64,000 nucleotides of DNA from an uncultured Mucilaginibacter sp. (GCF_937859865.1 NZ_CALMAT010000009.1:1-64000), one strand, 5' to 3'. Counted from the first letter of the stretch, positions 9,504-19,982 are shown. The notes: generated by a model not told the origin, from the letters alone. Translations and numbers: made by a program.

Positions 9504-10883
9504 TTAGTTCTCGCCGCGTTTCAACCCAAACTTTTCAATTTTACTGTATAAATGGCTGCGTTGGATGTCAATATCGTCGGCCGTTTTAGAAACGTTCCAG
9601 CCATTTTTTTCGAGCTTGAATTTGATGTATTCGCGCTCGGCAAAATCCTTGTATTCCTGGAAACTTTTAAAGTTGTCAAAATCCGGCTGTGCAGAAATGG
9701 CTTGATGCCCAACCGTAACCGGGGCCGATGGGTTGGCAAAAGCTTTTACATCCAAATCGGTAATTGTTTTGTCGCTCAGGATGATCAAACGTTCGATCAT
9801 GTTGCGCAGCTCGCGGATGTTGCCCGTCCAAGGCAAAGCTTTTAAAGCTTCCATGCCTGCATCCGAAACCTTTTTTACCGGCATGCCATAATCGGTGCAA
9901 ACTTCTTCCAGAAAACTTTTGGTGAGGAGCGGAATATCATCACGCCGGTCCGAAAGTGGCGGCACATGGATCAGGATCACGCTTAAACGGTGGTACAAAT
10001 CCATCCGGAAATTGCCGGCTTCGATCTCTTTCAGTAAATCTTTGTTGGTTGCGGCCACCACGCGTACGTCCACATCAATTTCTTTTTCGCCGCCCACGCG
10101 CGTAATTTTGCTTTCCTGCAAAGCACGCAGCACTTTGGCTTGGGCCGAAAGGCTCATGTCGCCAATTTCGTCCAAAAAAAGCGTGCCGCCGCTGGCAGAT
10201 TCAAACTTGCCGATACGTTGTTTTACTGCGGAAGTGAAAGAGCCTTTTTCGTGGCCAAACAATTCGCTTTCAATCAGTTCTGAAGGGATTGCCGCACAAT
10301 TGACCTCAATTAACGGCGCATCGCTGCGGTGCGATTTCTCGTGCAGCCAACGGGCAACCAATTCTTTTCCACTGCCGTTGGCACCGGTAACCAGTACGCG
10401 CGCTTCGGTTGGCGCCACGCGGTCTATCGTTTCTTTTATTTTGCTGATGGCTTGCGACAGGCCCAGGATTTCGCGGGTTTTAGAAACTTTTTTCTTTAAA
10501 ACTTTTGTTTCCGAAACCAGTGAGCCGCGGTCCAAGCCATTACGTACCGTGATGAGCAAACGGTTTAAATCCGGTGGTTTGCTGATGAAATCAAAAGCGC
10601 CTTTTTTGCTGGCTTCCACCGCTGTTTCTACCGTTCCATGGCCGGAGATCATGATAAAAGGCAGGTCTGGTTTTACGGCAAGCGCTTCGGTAAGCACTTC
10701 CAAACCATCCATACGGTTCATCTTGATGTCGCACAAAACCAAGTTGTAGTCGCCCTTTTTGATCAGGTTGAGCGCATCAACGCCGTTATCTACATCATCT
10801 ACCTGATAATCTTCGTACTCCAAAATTTCCCGAAGCGTACTCCGTATGGCACGTTCATCATCTATAATCAAAATTTTCGACAT
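9504..10883 (-). CDS. sigma-54-dependent response regulator (NtrC/AtoC type)
   Basis: Receiver domain MSKILIIDDERAIRSTLREIL; GESELFGHEKGSFTSA (here ESELFGHEKGSFTSAVKQ); C-terminal Fis-type HTH. Confidence 0.93.
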   Translation of the reverse strand: MSKILIIDDERAIRSTLREILEYEDYQVDDVDNGVDALNLIKKGDYNLVLCDIKMNRMDGLEVLTEALAVKPDLPFIMISGHGTVETAVEASKKGAFDFISKPPDLNRLLITVRNGLDRGSLVSETKVLKKKVSKTREILGLSQAISKIKETIDRVAPTEARVLVTGANGSGKELVARWLHEKSHRSDAPLIEVNCAAIPSELIESELFGHEKGSFTSAVKQRIGKFESASGGTLFLDEIGDMSLSAQAKVLRALQESKITRVGGEKEIDVDVRVVAATNKDLLKEIEAGNFRMDLYHRLSVILIHVPPLSDRRDDIPLLTKSFLEEVCTDYGMPVKKVSDAGMEALKALPWTGNIRELRNMIERLIILSDKTITDLDVKAFANPSAPVTVGHQAISAQPDFDNFKSFQEYKDFAEREYIKFKLEKNGWNVSKTADDIDIQRSHLYSKIEKFGLKRGEN

Positions 10884-10998
10884 TGATTTTTATTGCTTAA
10901 AGGCTTGGTTTTTTTCCGGCCGCTAAGATAGAATTTTTTGGGCTTTAAAAATCAAACCCTCTCCATGTTGCAGAAAAGGGTTTGGTGTAATAATCCGG

Positions 10999-11390
10999 AT
11001 AGCAAACCTGTAAGCCGGGTTCTGTGCCCGGTTGCCCGGGTTTCTGCCATTTATCTGGGATGATGATCGCCCATCACCTCAATCAGCCTACCCGTTCCGG
11101 CGTTGCGTGGCAACAAAAGCGGACCGCTTTCTGTGGTTGCCGGAACCTATTTGGCCTTTCAGCTCCTGAGGTTTACCGCAAGGCATGTTGCCATGCCAGG
11201 CCGTGCGCTCTTACCGCACGTTTTCACCCTTGCCGCCGATAAATCGGGGCGGTTTATTTTCTGTGGCACTTGCTGTCGCCCATCCGGAAATGGCGCCTTC
11301 CCGTTAGGAAGCAGGATGCCCTGCGCTGCCCGGACTTTCCTCCCCGAAGGGAAAACCCAACGGAGCGGCAGAACGTTTTGCTGGGGGCGA
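10999..11390 (-). ncRNA. rnpB: RNase P RNA (bacterial type A)
   Basis: Minus strand 5' GAGGAAAGTCCGGGCAGCGCAGGGCATCCTGC and 3' ACAGAACCCGGCTTACAGG are conserved RNase P RNA elements; ends approximate. Confidence 0.93.
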
Positions 11391-11399
11391 AGATAGTAA

Positions 11400-11565
11400 T
11401 TAGCTGAAAGCATTCAGCTATCAGCCATCAGCTTCTTTTATAGCTGGTAGCTAATAGCTGATAGTTAATGGTTGATAGCTAATAGCCGGGAGCCGATAGC
11501 TAACTGCTGACTGCCGATAGCTGACTGCTGATAGCTGACTGCCGATAGCTGAAAGCCGATAGCAC
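11400..11565. repeat. degenerate short tandem repeat cluster (AGCTGATAGCTGACTGC...)
   Basis: Repeated CTGATAGCTGACTGC/CCGATAGCTGA units; related stretch at 60-160. Confidence 0.85.
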
Positions 11566-11628
11566 CTTTTCCCAAACAAAACATTTTCCAAAGAGTTAAT
11601 AGGTTTAAAAACAGATAAAAACTTCGAC

Positions 11629-12242
11629 ATGAAAAAATATAACCATTACTTATTGCTTGCTGCTTCCGTTTTTGTGATTTCCTGCGGCCACAGTACTTCG
11701 GGCGGTACCACAGACAAAGAAAAAGATGAAGCCCAAAAAGGTGCTTTGGCCGATACCGTTAAAACTACCGATGTATTGCAGGTTGGCACGGGCGATGCCG
11801 GTTTTGCTTATAAAGCCGCTGCCAGTGGCATGATGGAAATCCAATTGAGCGGCTTGGCGCAGCGAAAAACTATGGCGCGATGATGGTAAAAGACCATACC
11901 AAATCAAGCACCGAATTGAAAAACCTGGCTAACAGCAAAAAATTAACTTTGCCGGTGGCTTTGGAAAAAGATGTGCAAGACCGTGTAGATTCGATGAGCT
12001 TGCAAAGCAGCGCCGGTTTCGATTTAAAATATATGGAGATGATGGTGCAGGCACATCAAAAAGACGTGGCCGAATTTGAAAAAGCAACCACCACGGTAAA
12101 AGACCCGGACTTGAAAGCTTTTGCCGTAAAAAACCTGCCGATTTTAAAAATGCACTTAAACGAAGCGGAAAAACTGAACGCTTCCCTCAACAAAAAAAAT
12201 GACGCCAACAATGCCAAAAATGCCAGCGCACAAAAAAAGTAA
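11629..12242 (+). pseudogene. DUF4142 (ferritin-like) protein gene, broken into two frames
   Basis: Frame 1 ends ...AAASGMMEIQLSGLAQRKTMAR*; frame 2 resumes KNYGAMMVKDHTKSSTELKNLANSKKLTLP... Confidence 0.7.
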
Positions 12243-12282
12243 GCGTATTTTAGGCCGGTAAAAGAAGTATTGGTTTAAACTA

Positions 12283-12343
12283 AAAAGCCGTATTTTCCTC
12301 AAAACAAATTGATTGTTGGTTGGAAAGTGCGGCTTTGTTTTTT
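12283..12343 (+). terminator. possible terminator hairpin
   Basis: AAAGCCGTATTTTCC...GGAAAGTGCGGCTTTGTTTTTT. Confidence 0.45.
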
Positions 12344-12510
12344 AGCTGTGATTTTTCAGGGGAACCGGTCGTAAGCCGATGCTTCTTTTACCGGCATTTT
12401 TTCAGCCTCAATCAAAAAAATACTAAAAATATTAGTAATTTTAATATTGATTTTCTACCTTAGCAGAACATAATTCAAGCATTTCCTCTAACAAAAAAAA
12501 ATTGACCAGC

Positions 12511-14049
12511 ATGAAAACAGCAAAAAAAGTTGTCTTGAAAGGAAGCCACAGGCCAACGCCCAAAACCGAACTAAAACCAATTGATTCGGAAGCGTTTATA
12601 GAAGTTACCGTTCGCATCCGCAGAAAAAGATCAATAGATGAAGCCATAGCCAAAGGCGAAGTGATTGCGCGCGAAGACTATGCGCAGGAATTTGGCGCTT
12701 CGCAGGAAGACGTAGAAGCGGTGGAAACTTTTGCAAACGAGCATCATTTAACCACGGTTTTGGTGGATTTGGCACGCCGAAGCGTGATTTTGAAAGGCAA
12801 GATCAGTGATTTTGAAGCAGCTTTTGCCGTAAACCTGAACTTGCAAGACCAACAAGGAACAGAATTTAGAATCAGGACGGGCGATATCCATGTGCCTGCA
12901 GAGTTGGCCGATGTCATCACCGGTGTTTTTGGTTTTGATGAACGCCCGGCAGCGCGGCCGATGTTCCAGATTTACAAACCCGATCAGAAAATTATAAACC
13001 ATGCTGCCGGAACGCCATCTTACACCAGCGACCAGTTGGCCAAAATTTACGGTTTCCCCACCGGCGTAACCGGAAAAGGGCAATGTATCGGCATCATTGA
13101 GTTGGGCGGCGGCTATAAAACGATTGACATCACCAATTACTTTAAAAACCTGGGCATAAAAAAACCGGTGGTAAAAGCAGTATCGGTAGATGGCGGCAAA
13201 AACGCGCCAACAAATGCAAACAGTGCCGACGGCGAAGTTTTGCTGGATATTGAAGTGGCCGGGGCAGTAGCGCCCGAGGCAAAATTGGTAGTTTACTTTG
13301 CACCAAATACCGATCAGGGTTTTTTGGATGCGATTACGCAGGCAGTGCATGATACAACCAATAAACCTTCTGTTATTTCCATCAGTTGGGGTTCGGCAGA
13401 GGTAAACTGGACACCGCAAGCTTTGACCAATTTTAACGAAGCTTTTAAAGCCGCTGCCGTTTTGGGCGTAACCATTTGTGCTGCCGCCGGCGATGGCGGA
13501 TCGGCCGATGGCGTAACCGATGGCAAAGTGCATGTGGATTTTCCTTCTTCCAGTCCGTACATTTTGGCTTGCGGTGGCACCAAACTGTTGACCGATGCCA
13601 GCAACAAAATCACTTCCGAAACCGTGTGGCATGCCGCCAGCGATTCGGCAACCGGTGGTGGCGTAAGCGATGTTTTTCCGTTGCCCGATTATCAGGCAAA
13701 TGCAAATGTCCCTGCTTCTTTAGATACCAAATTTAAAGGCCGCGGTGTGCCGGATGTTGCCGCCGATGCCGACCCAAGTACAGGCTACAAGGTTTTGGTG
13801 GATGGCCAGCAATTGGTTTTTGGCGGAACAAGTGCCGTTGCACCGCTCATGGCCGGGTTGATCGCTTTAGTTAACCAGCAAAAAGGTAAAACGGTAGGTT
13901 TTATCAACCCAACCATCTACGCAACGCCAAACTTATGCCGCGATATTACCGTTGGCGATAACAAAACCACCAAAACCACTACCGGTTATACGGCCGGCCC
14001 AGGCTGGGACGCTTGTACAGGTTTGGGTGTTTTATCACAATTGCCATAA
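12511..14049 (+). CDS. S53 family peptidase (kumamolisin/sedolisin-like, with pro-domain)
   Basis: Pro-domain ...VEAVETFANEHHLTTVLVD; VDFPSSSPYILACGGTKL; FGGTSAVAPLMAGLIALVNQ. Confidence 0.92.
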   Translation: MKTAKKVVLKGSHRPTPKTELKPIDSEAFIEVTVRIRRKRSIDEAIAKGEVIAREDYAQEFGASQEDVEAVETFANEHHLTTVLVDLARRSVILKGKISDFEAAFAVNLNLQDQQGTEFRIRTGDIHVPAELADVITGVFGFDERPAARPMFQIYKPDQKIINHAAGTPSYTSDQLAKIYGFPTGVTGKGQCIGIIELGGGYKTIDITNYFKNLGIKKPVVKAVSVDGGKNAPTNANSADGEVLLDIEVAGAVAPEAKLVVYFAPNTDQGFLDAITQAVHDTTNKPSVISISWGSAEVNWTPQALTNFNEAFKAAAVLGVTICAAAGDGGSADGVTDGKVHVDFPSSSPYILACGGTKLLTDASNKITSETVWHAASDSATGGGVSDVFPLPDYQANANVPASLDTKFKGRGVPDVAADADPSTGYKVLVDGQQLVFGGTSAVAPLMAGLIALVNQQKGKTVGFINPTIYATPNLCRDITVGDNKTTKTTTGYTAGPGWDACTGLGVLSQLP

Positions 14050-14122
14050 AATATAGTGCTAAAAGAAGCATTGGTATTGTTTTGATTGAAGGATGTTTAA
14101 ACAAGTCCAGGATTGGCAAACG

Positions 14123-14217
14123 TGGCTCTGGCATTTCGAAACGCAGTGAGAAATCTTCTTCTAACAGTAAAAGTTAAAACGCTTTGAAGAGAATTTCTCT
14201 CTGCGGCCGAAATGACA
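14123..14217. repeat. palindromic interspersed repeat (GGCATTTCGAAACGCAGTGAGAAATCTTC ... GAATTTCTCTCTGCGGCCGAAATGACA)
   Basis: Inverted arms around a motif-free centre; a related diverged palindrome occurs around 5930-6015. Confidence 0.55.
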
Positions 14218-14235
14218 GCAGGCTACAAATCAATT

Positions 14236-15168
14236 TTATCTTTTGATCGCTTTTTTCAAATCTTGTATCAACAATTCTGTTCGGTAATCCACACCTTTTT
14301 TAGTTAAATGATAAGGTGTATCAAAAATCAAACTGTCAGGAATGATGTATTCTTCAGGAGAAGAAATCAGTAAAAAATGATTGTCTTTTAATACTTCTTT
14401 TACATGCATAATTTTGGTAACAGAATTTTGATAGGATGATTTTTGATAACCCGGAAATGTAACGTACAATTTTGCTTTTTTTTGATAAACTTCCTTTCTA
14501 AAATTTAACAAAGCTTGCAGTGCATCCAAGTTAAAACTTTCATTAATTGCAGGATAAGGTTTTGGGTTTTCGCCAGATAATTTCCAATGTGCAGTTGCAT
14601 CGCCAAAATTGTTAAAAGCTGCACGGTCGTATCGTCCAACGCCATCGTTCTTTGGAAACTTGTAAAATAAAAAGATGGGCCGAAGTTTGGATTGTGCATA
14701 CTCCGGCAACAATTTTGCAAGTGTAAAAACTTGTTGGTAATCAAGCAGTTTTCGGCTTTGCGGTATAATATCGGTTACCAATGAAAGCAGTTCGCCTTCT
14801 CCGTTGGCCAGGTTTCCGTAAAACTGTTGGTATTCAGAAGATAAAACAATAATGTCGCCAGGTTTGATATATTGCAAAGTATTGGACAGCATAAATTTTA
14901 ACCCAAGGTTTACATGCACGCCCGTATTAATCGGGTTGATGTTCAGCGAATCTTTGATCTTTTTACTATCCAAACCATAAGCCAGGTTAGAACCGCCAAC
15001 AAAAATAAGGCGCGGTTTTAGCGTATTTTTTAAAAGCTTGTTTTTGTCAATTTGGGTATAAAGCATATTTTGCCTGCCAGATTTTGCAGGTATAAAAAGA
15101 GCAACAATTAGCAAAACAAGTAATCCAAGTACAAAGATTGATGTTTTGACGAAGAACTTTTTCAGCAT
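14236..15168 (-). CDS. hypothetical membrane-anchored protein, SGNH/AlgJ-like partner of MBOAT
   Basis: N-terminal TM then RLIFVGGSNLAYGLDSKKI; directly abuts MBOAT gene. Confidence 0.6.
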   Translation of the reverse strand: MLKKFFVKTSIFVLGLLVLLIVALFIPAKSGRQNMLYTQIDKNKLLKNTLKPRLIFVGGSNLAYGLDSKKIKDSLNINPINTGVHVNLGLKFMLSNTLQYIKPGDIIVLSSEYQQFYGNLANGEGELLSLVTDIIPQSRKLLDYQQVFTLAKLLPEYAQSKLRPIFLFYKFPKNDGVGRYDRAAFNNFGDATAHWKLSGENPKPYPAINESFNLDALQALLNFRKEVYQKKAKLYVTFPGYQKSSYQNSVTKIMHVKEVLKDNHFLLISSPEEYIIPDSLIFDTPYHLTKKGVDYRTELLIQDLKKAIKR

Positions 15169-16623
15169 CTAAAATTGGAAATAAATAAACTGACGTTGAG
15201 AAAATTCTCCAAAAACCACAATCATAATGAGCAAAATATAGTAAACTGACCAACGCAACCAAACAGGTTTGCACGCCAATGCTTGTACAATGCTTCTTTT
15301 ACCTTGCAAATATTGAACTGTTTCCAGAAACAAAATCAACAATACCGACAAAGCCATCTCTTTGTTGTTCAACCCGTAATCTTGTAAAACCGGCAAGTGG
15401 TTTGTAAAGTGGTTAATTATATCCGGGATGTCTGTAAAAATATGTTTAACAATATAAAAAGCAGTGTGCAAATTATCCGCACGAAAAAAGATCCAGGCAA
15501 AAGCAACCAGCAAAAACGTGGTCAAAGTTGATAAAAATGGAATTTTATCCAGTAAAAGAAGCTTGTTGGTTTTCTCTCGAAAGTTTTTGGTAATGATCGC
15601 AAAGATGAGGTAAAAGCCATGCAAAGCTCCCCAAATGATATACGTCCAACTGGCGCCGTGCCACAAGCCGCTAATCAGAAAAACAATAAACAAGTTAAAA
15701 TACCAACGGGAAATGGCAACCCTGTTTCCGCCCAACGGAATGTACAAGTAATCGCGAAACCAGGTGGATAAGGAAATGTGCCAGCGTTGCCAAAACTCGT
15801 GCAAACTTTTGGCCTGGTAAGGTTTGTTAAAGTTAACCATCAACCTAAAACCCATTACCCTTGCAATGCCGATAGCCATGTCCGAATAGCCGGAGAAATC
15901 GCAAAAGATTTGAAAAGCAAAAAATACGGTTGCCAAAATTAAGCTGAAACTATTGAAATGCTGCGGATGGTTGTAAACCGAATCTACCACAATTGAAAGC
16001 CGGTCGGCAATCACCACTTTTTTAAACAAACCCCAAGCCGCAAGTTTCAATCCGATGGTAACTTGTTCGTAATTAAAATGGTGCTTTTCCCTAAATTGGT
16101 ATAAAATATTTTGTGGCCGCTCGATTGGACCGGCCACTAATTGCGGATAAAACATGACATACAAAGCGTAAATACCAAAGTGTTTTTCGGCTGGATGATT
16201 GCCGCGATACACTTCGATGGTATAACTCATGGCTTGGAAAGTATGAAAAGACAAACCGATTGGCAACAAAATTGACAAGTACGGAAGTGGGTTTTTCGTT
16301 TCAAAGTTCTCCAATAAAAAGCTTAGGTTTTGATTGATAAAATTGAAATATTTAAAAAAAACCAATACGCCAATGTTTGCAATTAAACTTAAGATTAAAA
16401 ACAACTTACGATGTTTGCCTTGTGCGTTTTCAATCCAAATTCCGGCAAAGTAATCAACAACAATGGTGAAACCTAAAATTAGAATATAAACCGGAACAAA
16501 AGCCATGTAAAAATAGCAACTGCTTAACAAAAGCAACAACCATCTTTTTGAATAAGGCAACAAATAATATAAACTTGTAACAATGATAAAAAAAACCAGA
16601 AATGAATAAGAGTTAAAAAGCAT
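15169..16623 (-). CDS. MBOAT family O-acyltransferase (AlgI-like)
   Basis: GPIERPQNILYQF; HEFWQRWHISLSTWFRDYLYIPLGGNR; GLWHGASWTYIIWGALHG. Confidence 0.94.
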   Translation of the reverse strand: MLFNSYSFLVFFIIVTSLYYLLPYSKRWLLLLLSSCYFYMAFVPVYILILGFTIVVDYFAGIWIENAQGKHRKLFLILSLIANIGVLVFFKYFNFINQNLSFLLENFETKNPLPYLSILLPIGLSFHTFQAMSYTIEVYRGNHPAEKHFGIYALYVMFYPQLVAGPIERPQNILYQFREKHHFNYEQVTIGLKLAAWGLFKKVVIADRLSIVVDSVYNHPQHFNSFSLILATVFFAFQIFCDFSGYSDMAIGIARVMGFRLMVNFNKPYQAKSLHEFWQRWHISLSTWFRDYLYIPLGGNRVAISRWYFNLFIVFLISGLWHGASWTYIIWGALHGFYLIFAIITKNFREKTNKLLLLDKIPFLSTLTTFLLVAFAWIFFRADNLHTAFYIVKHIFTDIPDIINHFTNHLPVLQDYGLNNKEMALSVLLILFLETVQYLQGKRSIVQALACKPVWLRWSVYYILLIMIVVFGEFSQRQFIYFQF

Positions 16624-16665
16624 AGGTTTTGGTTGTCAATGTAATTTCTCCAATTTTAATTTAAA

Positions 16666-17418
16666 TCAGCTTTTTATTGAAGTAACAACATATCCAACCA
16701 ACTCTTTAACATAAATATTCCAATCCGACAAAGTTTGTGCAGACGGAATAAAATCAGCAAAAGTAAAAAGCCCTTTTCCGGCAAAATAGTTACAAGGATA
16801 TGGCTCAATATTTAGGTTTGCTTTTTTGCAAATCAACAAAGCACGCCGCATGTGAAAGGCCGAAGTAATCAGCAAATATGGTGGCGGCAAATGTTTGGCT
16901 TCTAAAATTTGTTTTGAAAATTGGATATTTTCAATTGTGTTGCGCGATTTTTTTTCAAACAATAAGGCACTATCAGCAATATTAAAACTTCGGGCTTCTG
17001 TTCTGATCCAATTGCCTTCGGTAAAATTAAATTTGTCGGGAACTAAGTTTGCACTGCCGCCGGTAAAAAGTAAATGGCTTACGGTTCCGTTTTCTTTTAG
17101 TTTGATGCCTTGGATAAACCGATCAGAAGCAGCGTTTAAAAAACCATGACCACTATTATCTTCGTTAATGTAACCGCCTAAAATTAAAGCACAACTATAA
17201 TTGTTTTTTTTTAAGGTTGTGGTTTGGATGTCCCAATATTTGGCAAATTGGTTTAATAAAAATGGATCAGAGAAAAAAAGCAACAGGACAACACTTGCAA
17301 TTATAGCTACGCGACGATGCCTTTTATGTTTTGTAAAACACGCAAACAGGAGCAAAATGATAATCCACATGATTGGGAAAATAAAAAAGATTAATAGTTT
17401 TGAGAGGATGAAAAACAT
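16666..17418 (-). CDS. YdcF/SanA/ElyC (DUF218) family protein
   Basis: CALILGGYINED; SRNTIENIQFSKQIL; LITSAFHMRRALLICKKANL. Start placed at MFFILSKLL, leaving the motif at 17488 intergenic. Confidence 0.85.
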   Translation of the reverse strand: MFFILSKLLIFFIFPIMWIIILLLFACFTKHKRHRRVAIIASVVLLLFFSDPFLLNQFAKYWDIQTTTLKKNNYSCALILGGYINEDNSGHGFLNAASDRFIQGIKLKENGTVSHLLFTGGSANLVPDKFNFTEGNWIRTEARSFNIADSALLFEKKSRNTIENIQFSKQILEAKHLPPPYLLITSAFHMRRALLICKKANLNIEPYPCNYFAGKGLFTFADFIPSAQTLSDWNIYVKELVGYVVTSIKS

Positions 17419-17534
17419 ATTTTCCAGTTGGTAAAGTTTGATGAACAATAGGATTAAAAGCTTTGTAGGCACACTAAATTTTGCCGATAAAAGAAGCATT
17501 AGAAAACACACAAGTAAAATCTAATTTTTTGAAA

Positions 17535-18791
17535 TTAATCTCTGTTATGCTTAAATTTAATGGAAACAATATTGGTTAAAACATAAGCGATAAAGACTGT
17601 CCAAAAAGGCATCGTGATATAAAACATTCTTCTGAAAGCACTTACCAGTGTACTTCCAGCCAGGTAAATTAAGATGAACAAAAGCAGTAGAATTATTTCT
17701 TGCGGTAGTTTTTTATAATGAAAAATGCCCAATCCAAGCGTAATTACCATAAAAACAAGCACAAACATATTTGGAATAATGGTGAAATAAGTTTTAACAT
17801 CTTGTTCCATGTTGGTGAAAGGGTATGAGAAAAACATACGACCCAAATTGGCCACGCAATTTAGCATATATTTCTTTGGATAATGTTTGATGTTTTCAAT
17901 TGCTTTGGTTTTGTAAATTGCATCGCGCTCTAATGGTGGTAATTTTAAAACGCTGTCCACAAAAACTTTGTAGTTTGGGTTTTGCAACATTTGCGGGTTA
18001 TCTTTCCAATCGCCCCAATCATTTGGATACGGCGCACTCATGTTGTACAACGACCAGCCGCCGCTGTTTGTCCAATAAAAAGGTTTGTGCGTAACGCTGT
18101 AAGTGTAAACAAGATAAGGTACGCAAAGTAAAAACGACAGGGCAAATACGTAGGTAAATTTTTTTGCCGATGACCGAAATTTAGGCAGTAAAAACAGTAT
18201 CAAAGAAATAAACAACATAGCGATAATCACATAGCCGAATACAACTTTAGTCATAGTTAAAAATGCAATTGCAATGGCACAAAGCCAAATTGTTTTTGAG
18301 GAAAGCTTTTTCTCTTTTCCAATCTTAAAAAACAAATAACCAATCAAGCTTATTAAAAACCAGGTTAAACATTCTGTCAAAACCAATGGGATTTTTTCGT
18401 AAACCGGAAAATACAATCCTAATAAAATTGCACAAACTAAGGCTGTTTTTTGAGAAGCATAAAGCCGGATGGTTTTATAAACAAGTACCAATGAAGCGTA
18501 CATCATCAAAGCATTCAATATTCGGATGATCATCAACGGAAGTTTCAATAACAAAAAAGGCGCTACAACTAATGGATAACCCGGCCCGTTCCAAAGGTCA
18601 ATATTGGGAAGCGGCGGCGAATAAAACCCGTGTAAAATGTTTCTTGCAAACCGGATGTATCGTTCTTCATCATCCACAAAATTATGTGGCGCAAGTACAA
18701 CACAAATCGCCAAATACAATAATAGAAATGGAGCTAATTGTAAATAAATATTTAAGCCAGAATACCAACGTAAAAGTTTTTTCATATCCAA
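17535..18791 (-). CDS. ArnT/GT39-like membrane glycosyltransferase
   Basis: Multi-TM protein with DDEERYIRFARNILHG...GPGYPLVVAPFL; overlaps a GT2 gene. Confidence 0.7.
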   Translation of the reverse strand: MDMKKLLRWYSGLNIYLQLAPFLLLYLAICVVLAPHNFVDDEERYIRFARNILHGFYSPPLPNIDLWNGPGYPLVVAPFLLLKLPLMIIRILNALMMYASLVLVYKTIRLYASQKTALVCAILLGLYFPVYEKIPLVLTECLTWFLISLIGYLFFKIGKEKKLSSKTIWLCAIAIAFLTMTKVVFGYVIIAMLFISLILFLLPKFRSSAKKFTYVFALSFLLCVPYLVYTYSVTHKPFYWTNSGGWSLYNMSAPYPNDWGDWKDNPQMLQNPNYKVFVDSVLKLPPLERDAIYKTKAIENIKHYPKKYMLNCVANLGRMFFSYPFTNMEQDVKTYFTIIPNMFVLVFMVITLGLGIFHYKKLPQEIILLLLFILIYLAGSTLVSAFRRMFYITMPFWTVFIAYVLTNIVSIKFKHNRD

Positions 18792-19511
18792 TTACATTTT
18801 AAAAAGTCCGTATTTTGTGATCGAATACAAAGCCCGGAAACCATCTTTCCAGCCAATTTTTTTTCCTTCTTCATACGTCCTTCCGTAATACGAAATGCCA
18901 ACTTCGTAAATCCTTATTTTGGGCACGCGTGCAATTTTCGCCGTAACTTCAGGTTCAAATCCAAAACGTTTTTCTTTTAATTGGATGTTTTGGATCACGT
19001 CTGTTTTAAACAACTTGTAACAAGTTTCCATATCTGTTAAATTGAGATTGGTGCACATGTTAGAAAAAGTGGTCAAAATTTTGTTGCCGATGGTATGCCA
19101 GAAAAACAAAATGCGGTGCGGGTTGCTGCCCATAAACCTGGAGCCGTAAACCACATCGGCAAAACCGGTGATGACAGGCTTTAATAAGTCGTTGTATTCG
19201 TTCGGGTCGTATTCCAAATCGGCATCTTGCACAATCAAATATTCGCCGGTTGCTTTGGCAATGCCGGTGTGCAAAGCCGCGCCTTTTCCCTGGTTAATTT
19301 CATGTTTAAAATAATTAATTGGCAGGTCAGGGTTGTTGGATTTATAAGTTAGAATTGTATTTTCGGTGCCATCGGTAGAGCAATCGTTTACAATAATCAC
19401 TTCTTTTTCAATCTGGTTAACCAACTCAACCTGCTTTAATTTATTTAGAATGAGGTGGATGGTTTGCGCCTCGTTGTAAGCCGGAATGACGATGGATAAT
19501 TTGCGGATCAT
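18792..19511 (-). CDS. GT2 glycosyltransferase (dolichyl-phosphate mannosyltransferase-like)
   Basis: [59 protein letters not shown]. Confidence 0.92.
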   Translation of the reverse strand: MIRKLSIVIPAYNEAQTIHLILNKLKQVELVNQIEKEVIIVNDCSTDGTENTILTYKSNNPDLPINYFKHEINQGKGAALHTGIAKATGEYLIVQDADLEYDPNEYNDLLKPVITGFADVVYGSRFMGSNPHRILFFWHTIGNKILTTFSNMCTNLNLTDMETCYKLFKTDVIQNIQLKEKRFGFEPEVTAKIARVPKIRIYEVGISYYGRTYEEGKKIGWKDGFRALYSITKYGLFKM

Positions 19512-19571
19512 TTTTTAAAAGTATAAATTTTATCGAATTAACATCAGGGCAAATTAATTTATACGTAACAC

Positions 19572-19602
19572 TTGAATGTTTAAGTTACGCCATTTACCTT
19601 TG
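19572..19602 (+). promoter_or_regulatory. candidate Bacteroidota promoter TTG-N20-TACCTTTG
   Basis: Matches TTG / TAnnTTTG; lies 5 nt upstream of the ATG at 19608. Confidence 0.55.
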
Positions 19603-19607
19603 TTGCA

Positions 19608-19982
19608 ATGATGCTTCGGCGTGTAGTTTCCCTTTTTCTGCTTTTGGCGGTGGTTTCGGCTAATTTTGGCCGGCTTTTCGTTTGTGCAGGTTTCGGGATA
19701 AACCAAAAATACATCGCCAGCAATTTGTGCGAAAACCGCGACAAGCCTTGGATGCACTGTAACGGCCATTGTTATTTGATGAAAAAGATCAAACAGGCCG
19801 AAGAAAAAGAGAAAAGCGAGGAGCGCCAAACGCAAAAAAGCTTGTTCCAGGAAAGTTATTTGGTGGTTTCTTCTGAAGTTAAATTCCACGCACAATTGTT
19901 GCAGATTATTGCCACGCCTTATTGTTCCGACTTTCAAACGCCAAATCCCGGCGCTGTTTTTCGCCCGCCACAGGCAGGATAA
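19608..19982 (+). CDS. small cysteine-containing exported protein (CNGHCYLMKK motif)
   Basis: Hydrophobic N-terminus, WMHCNGHCYLMKKIKQAEEKEK; directly upstream of TonB receptor gene. Confidence 0.75.
   Translation: MMLRRVVSLFLLLAVVSANFGRLFVCAGFGINQKYIASNLCENRDKPWMHCNGHCYLMKKIKQAEEKEKSEERQTQKSLFQESYLVVSSEVKFHAQLLQIIATPYCSDFQTPNPGAVFRPPQAG

Noticed and set aside
11024-11413. ORFs 11024-11242, 11103-11396 (+) and 11159-11413 (-)
   Set aside because: They lie within the RNase P RNA gene, whose conserved ends and core are recognisable.
11400-11565. Possible CRISPR array
   Set aside because: Repeats are short, degenerate and contiguous with no unique spacers of regular length, and no cas genes are present in the window.
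11850-11885. Programmed -1 frameshift in the DUF4142 gene
   Set aside because: CGAAAAACT at the junction is not a good X_XXY_YYZ slippery site and residues appear missing compared with the family, so mutation is more likely.
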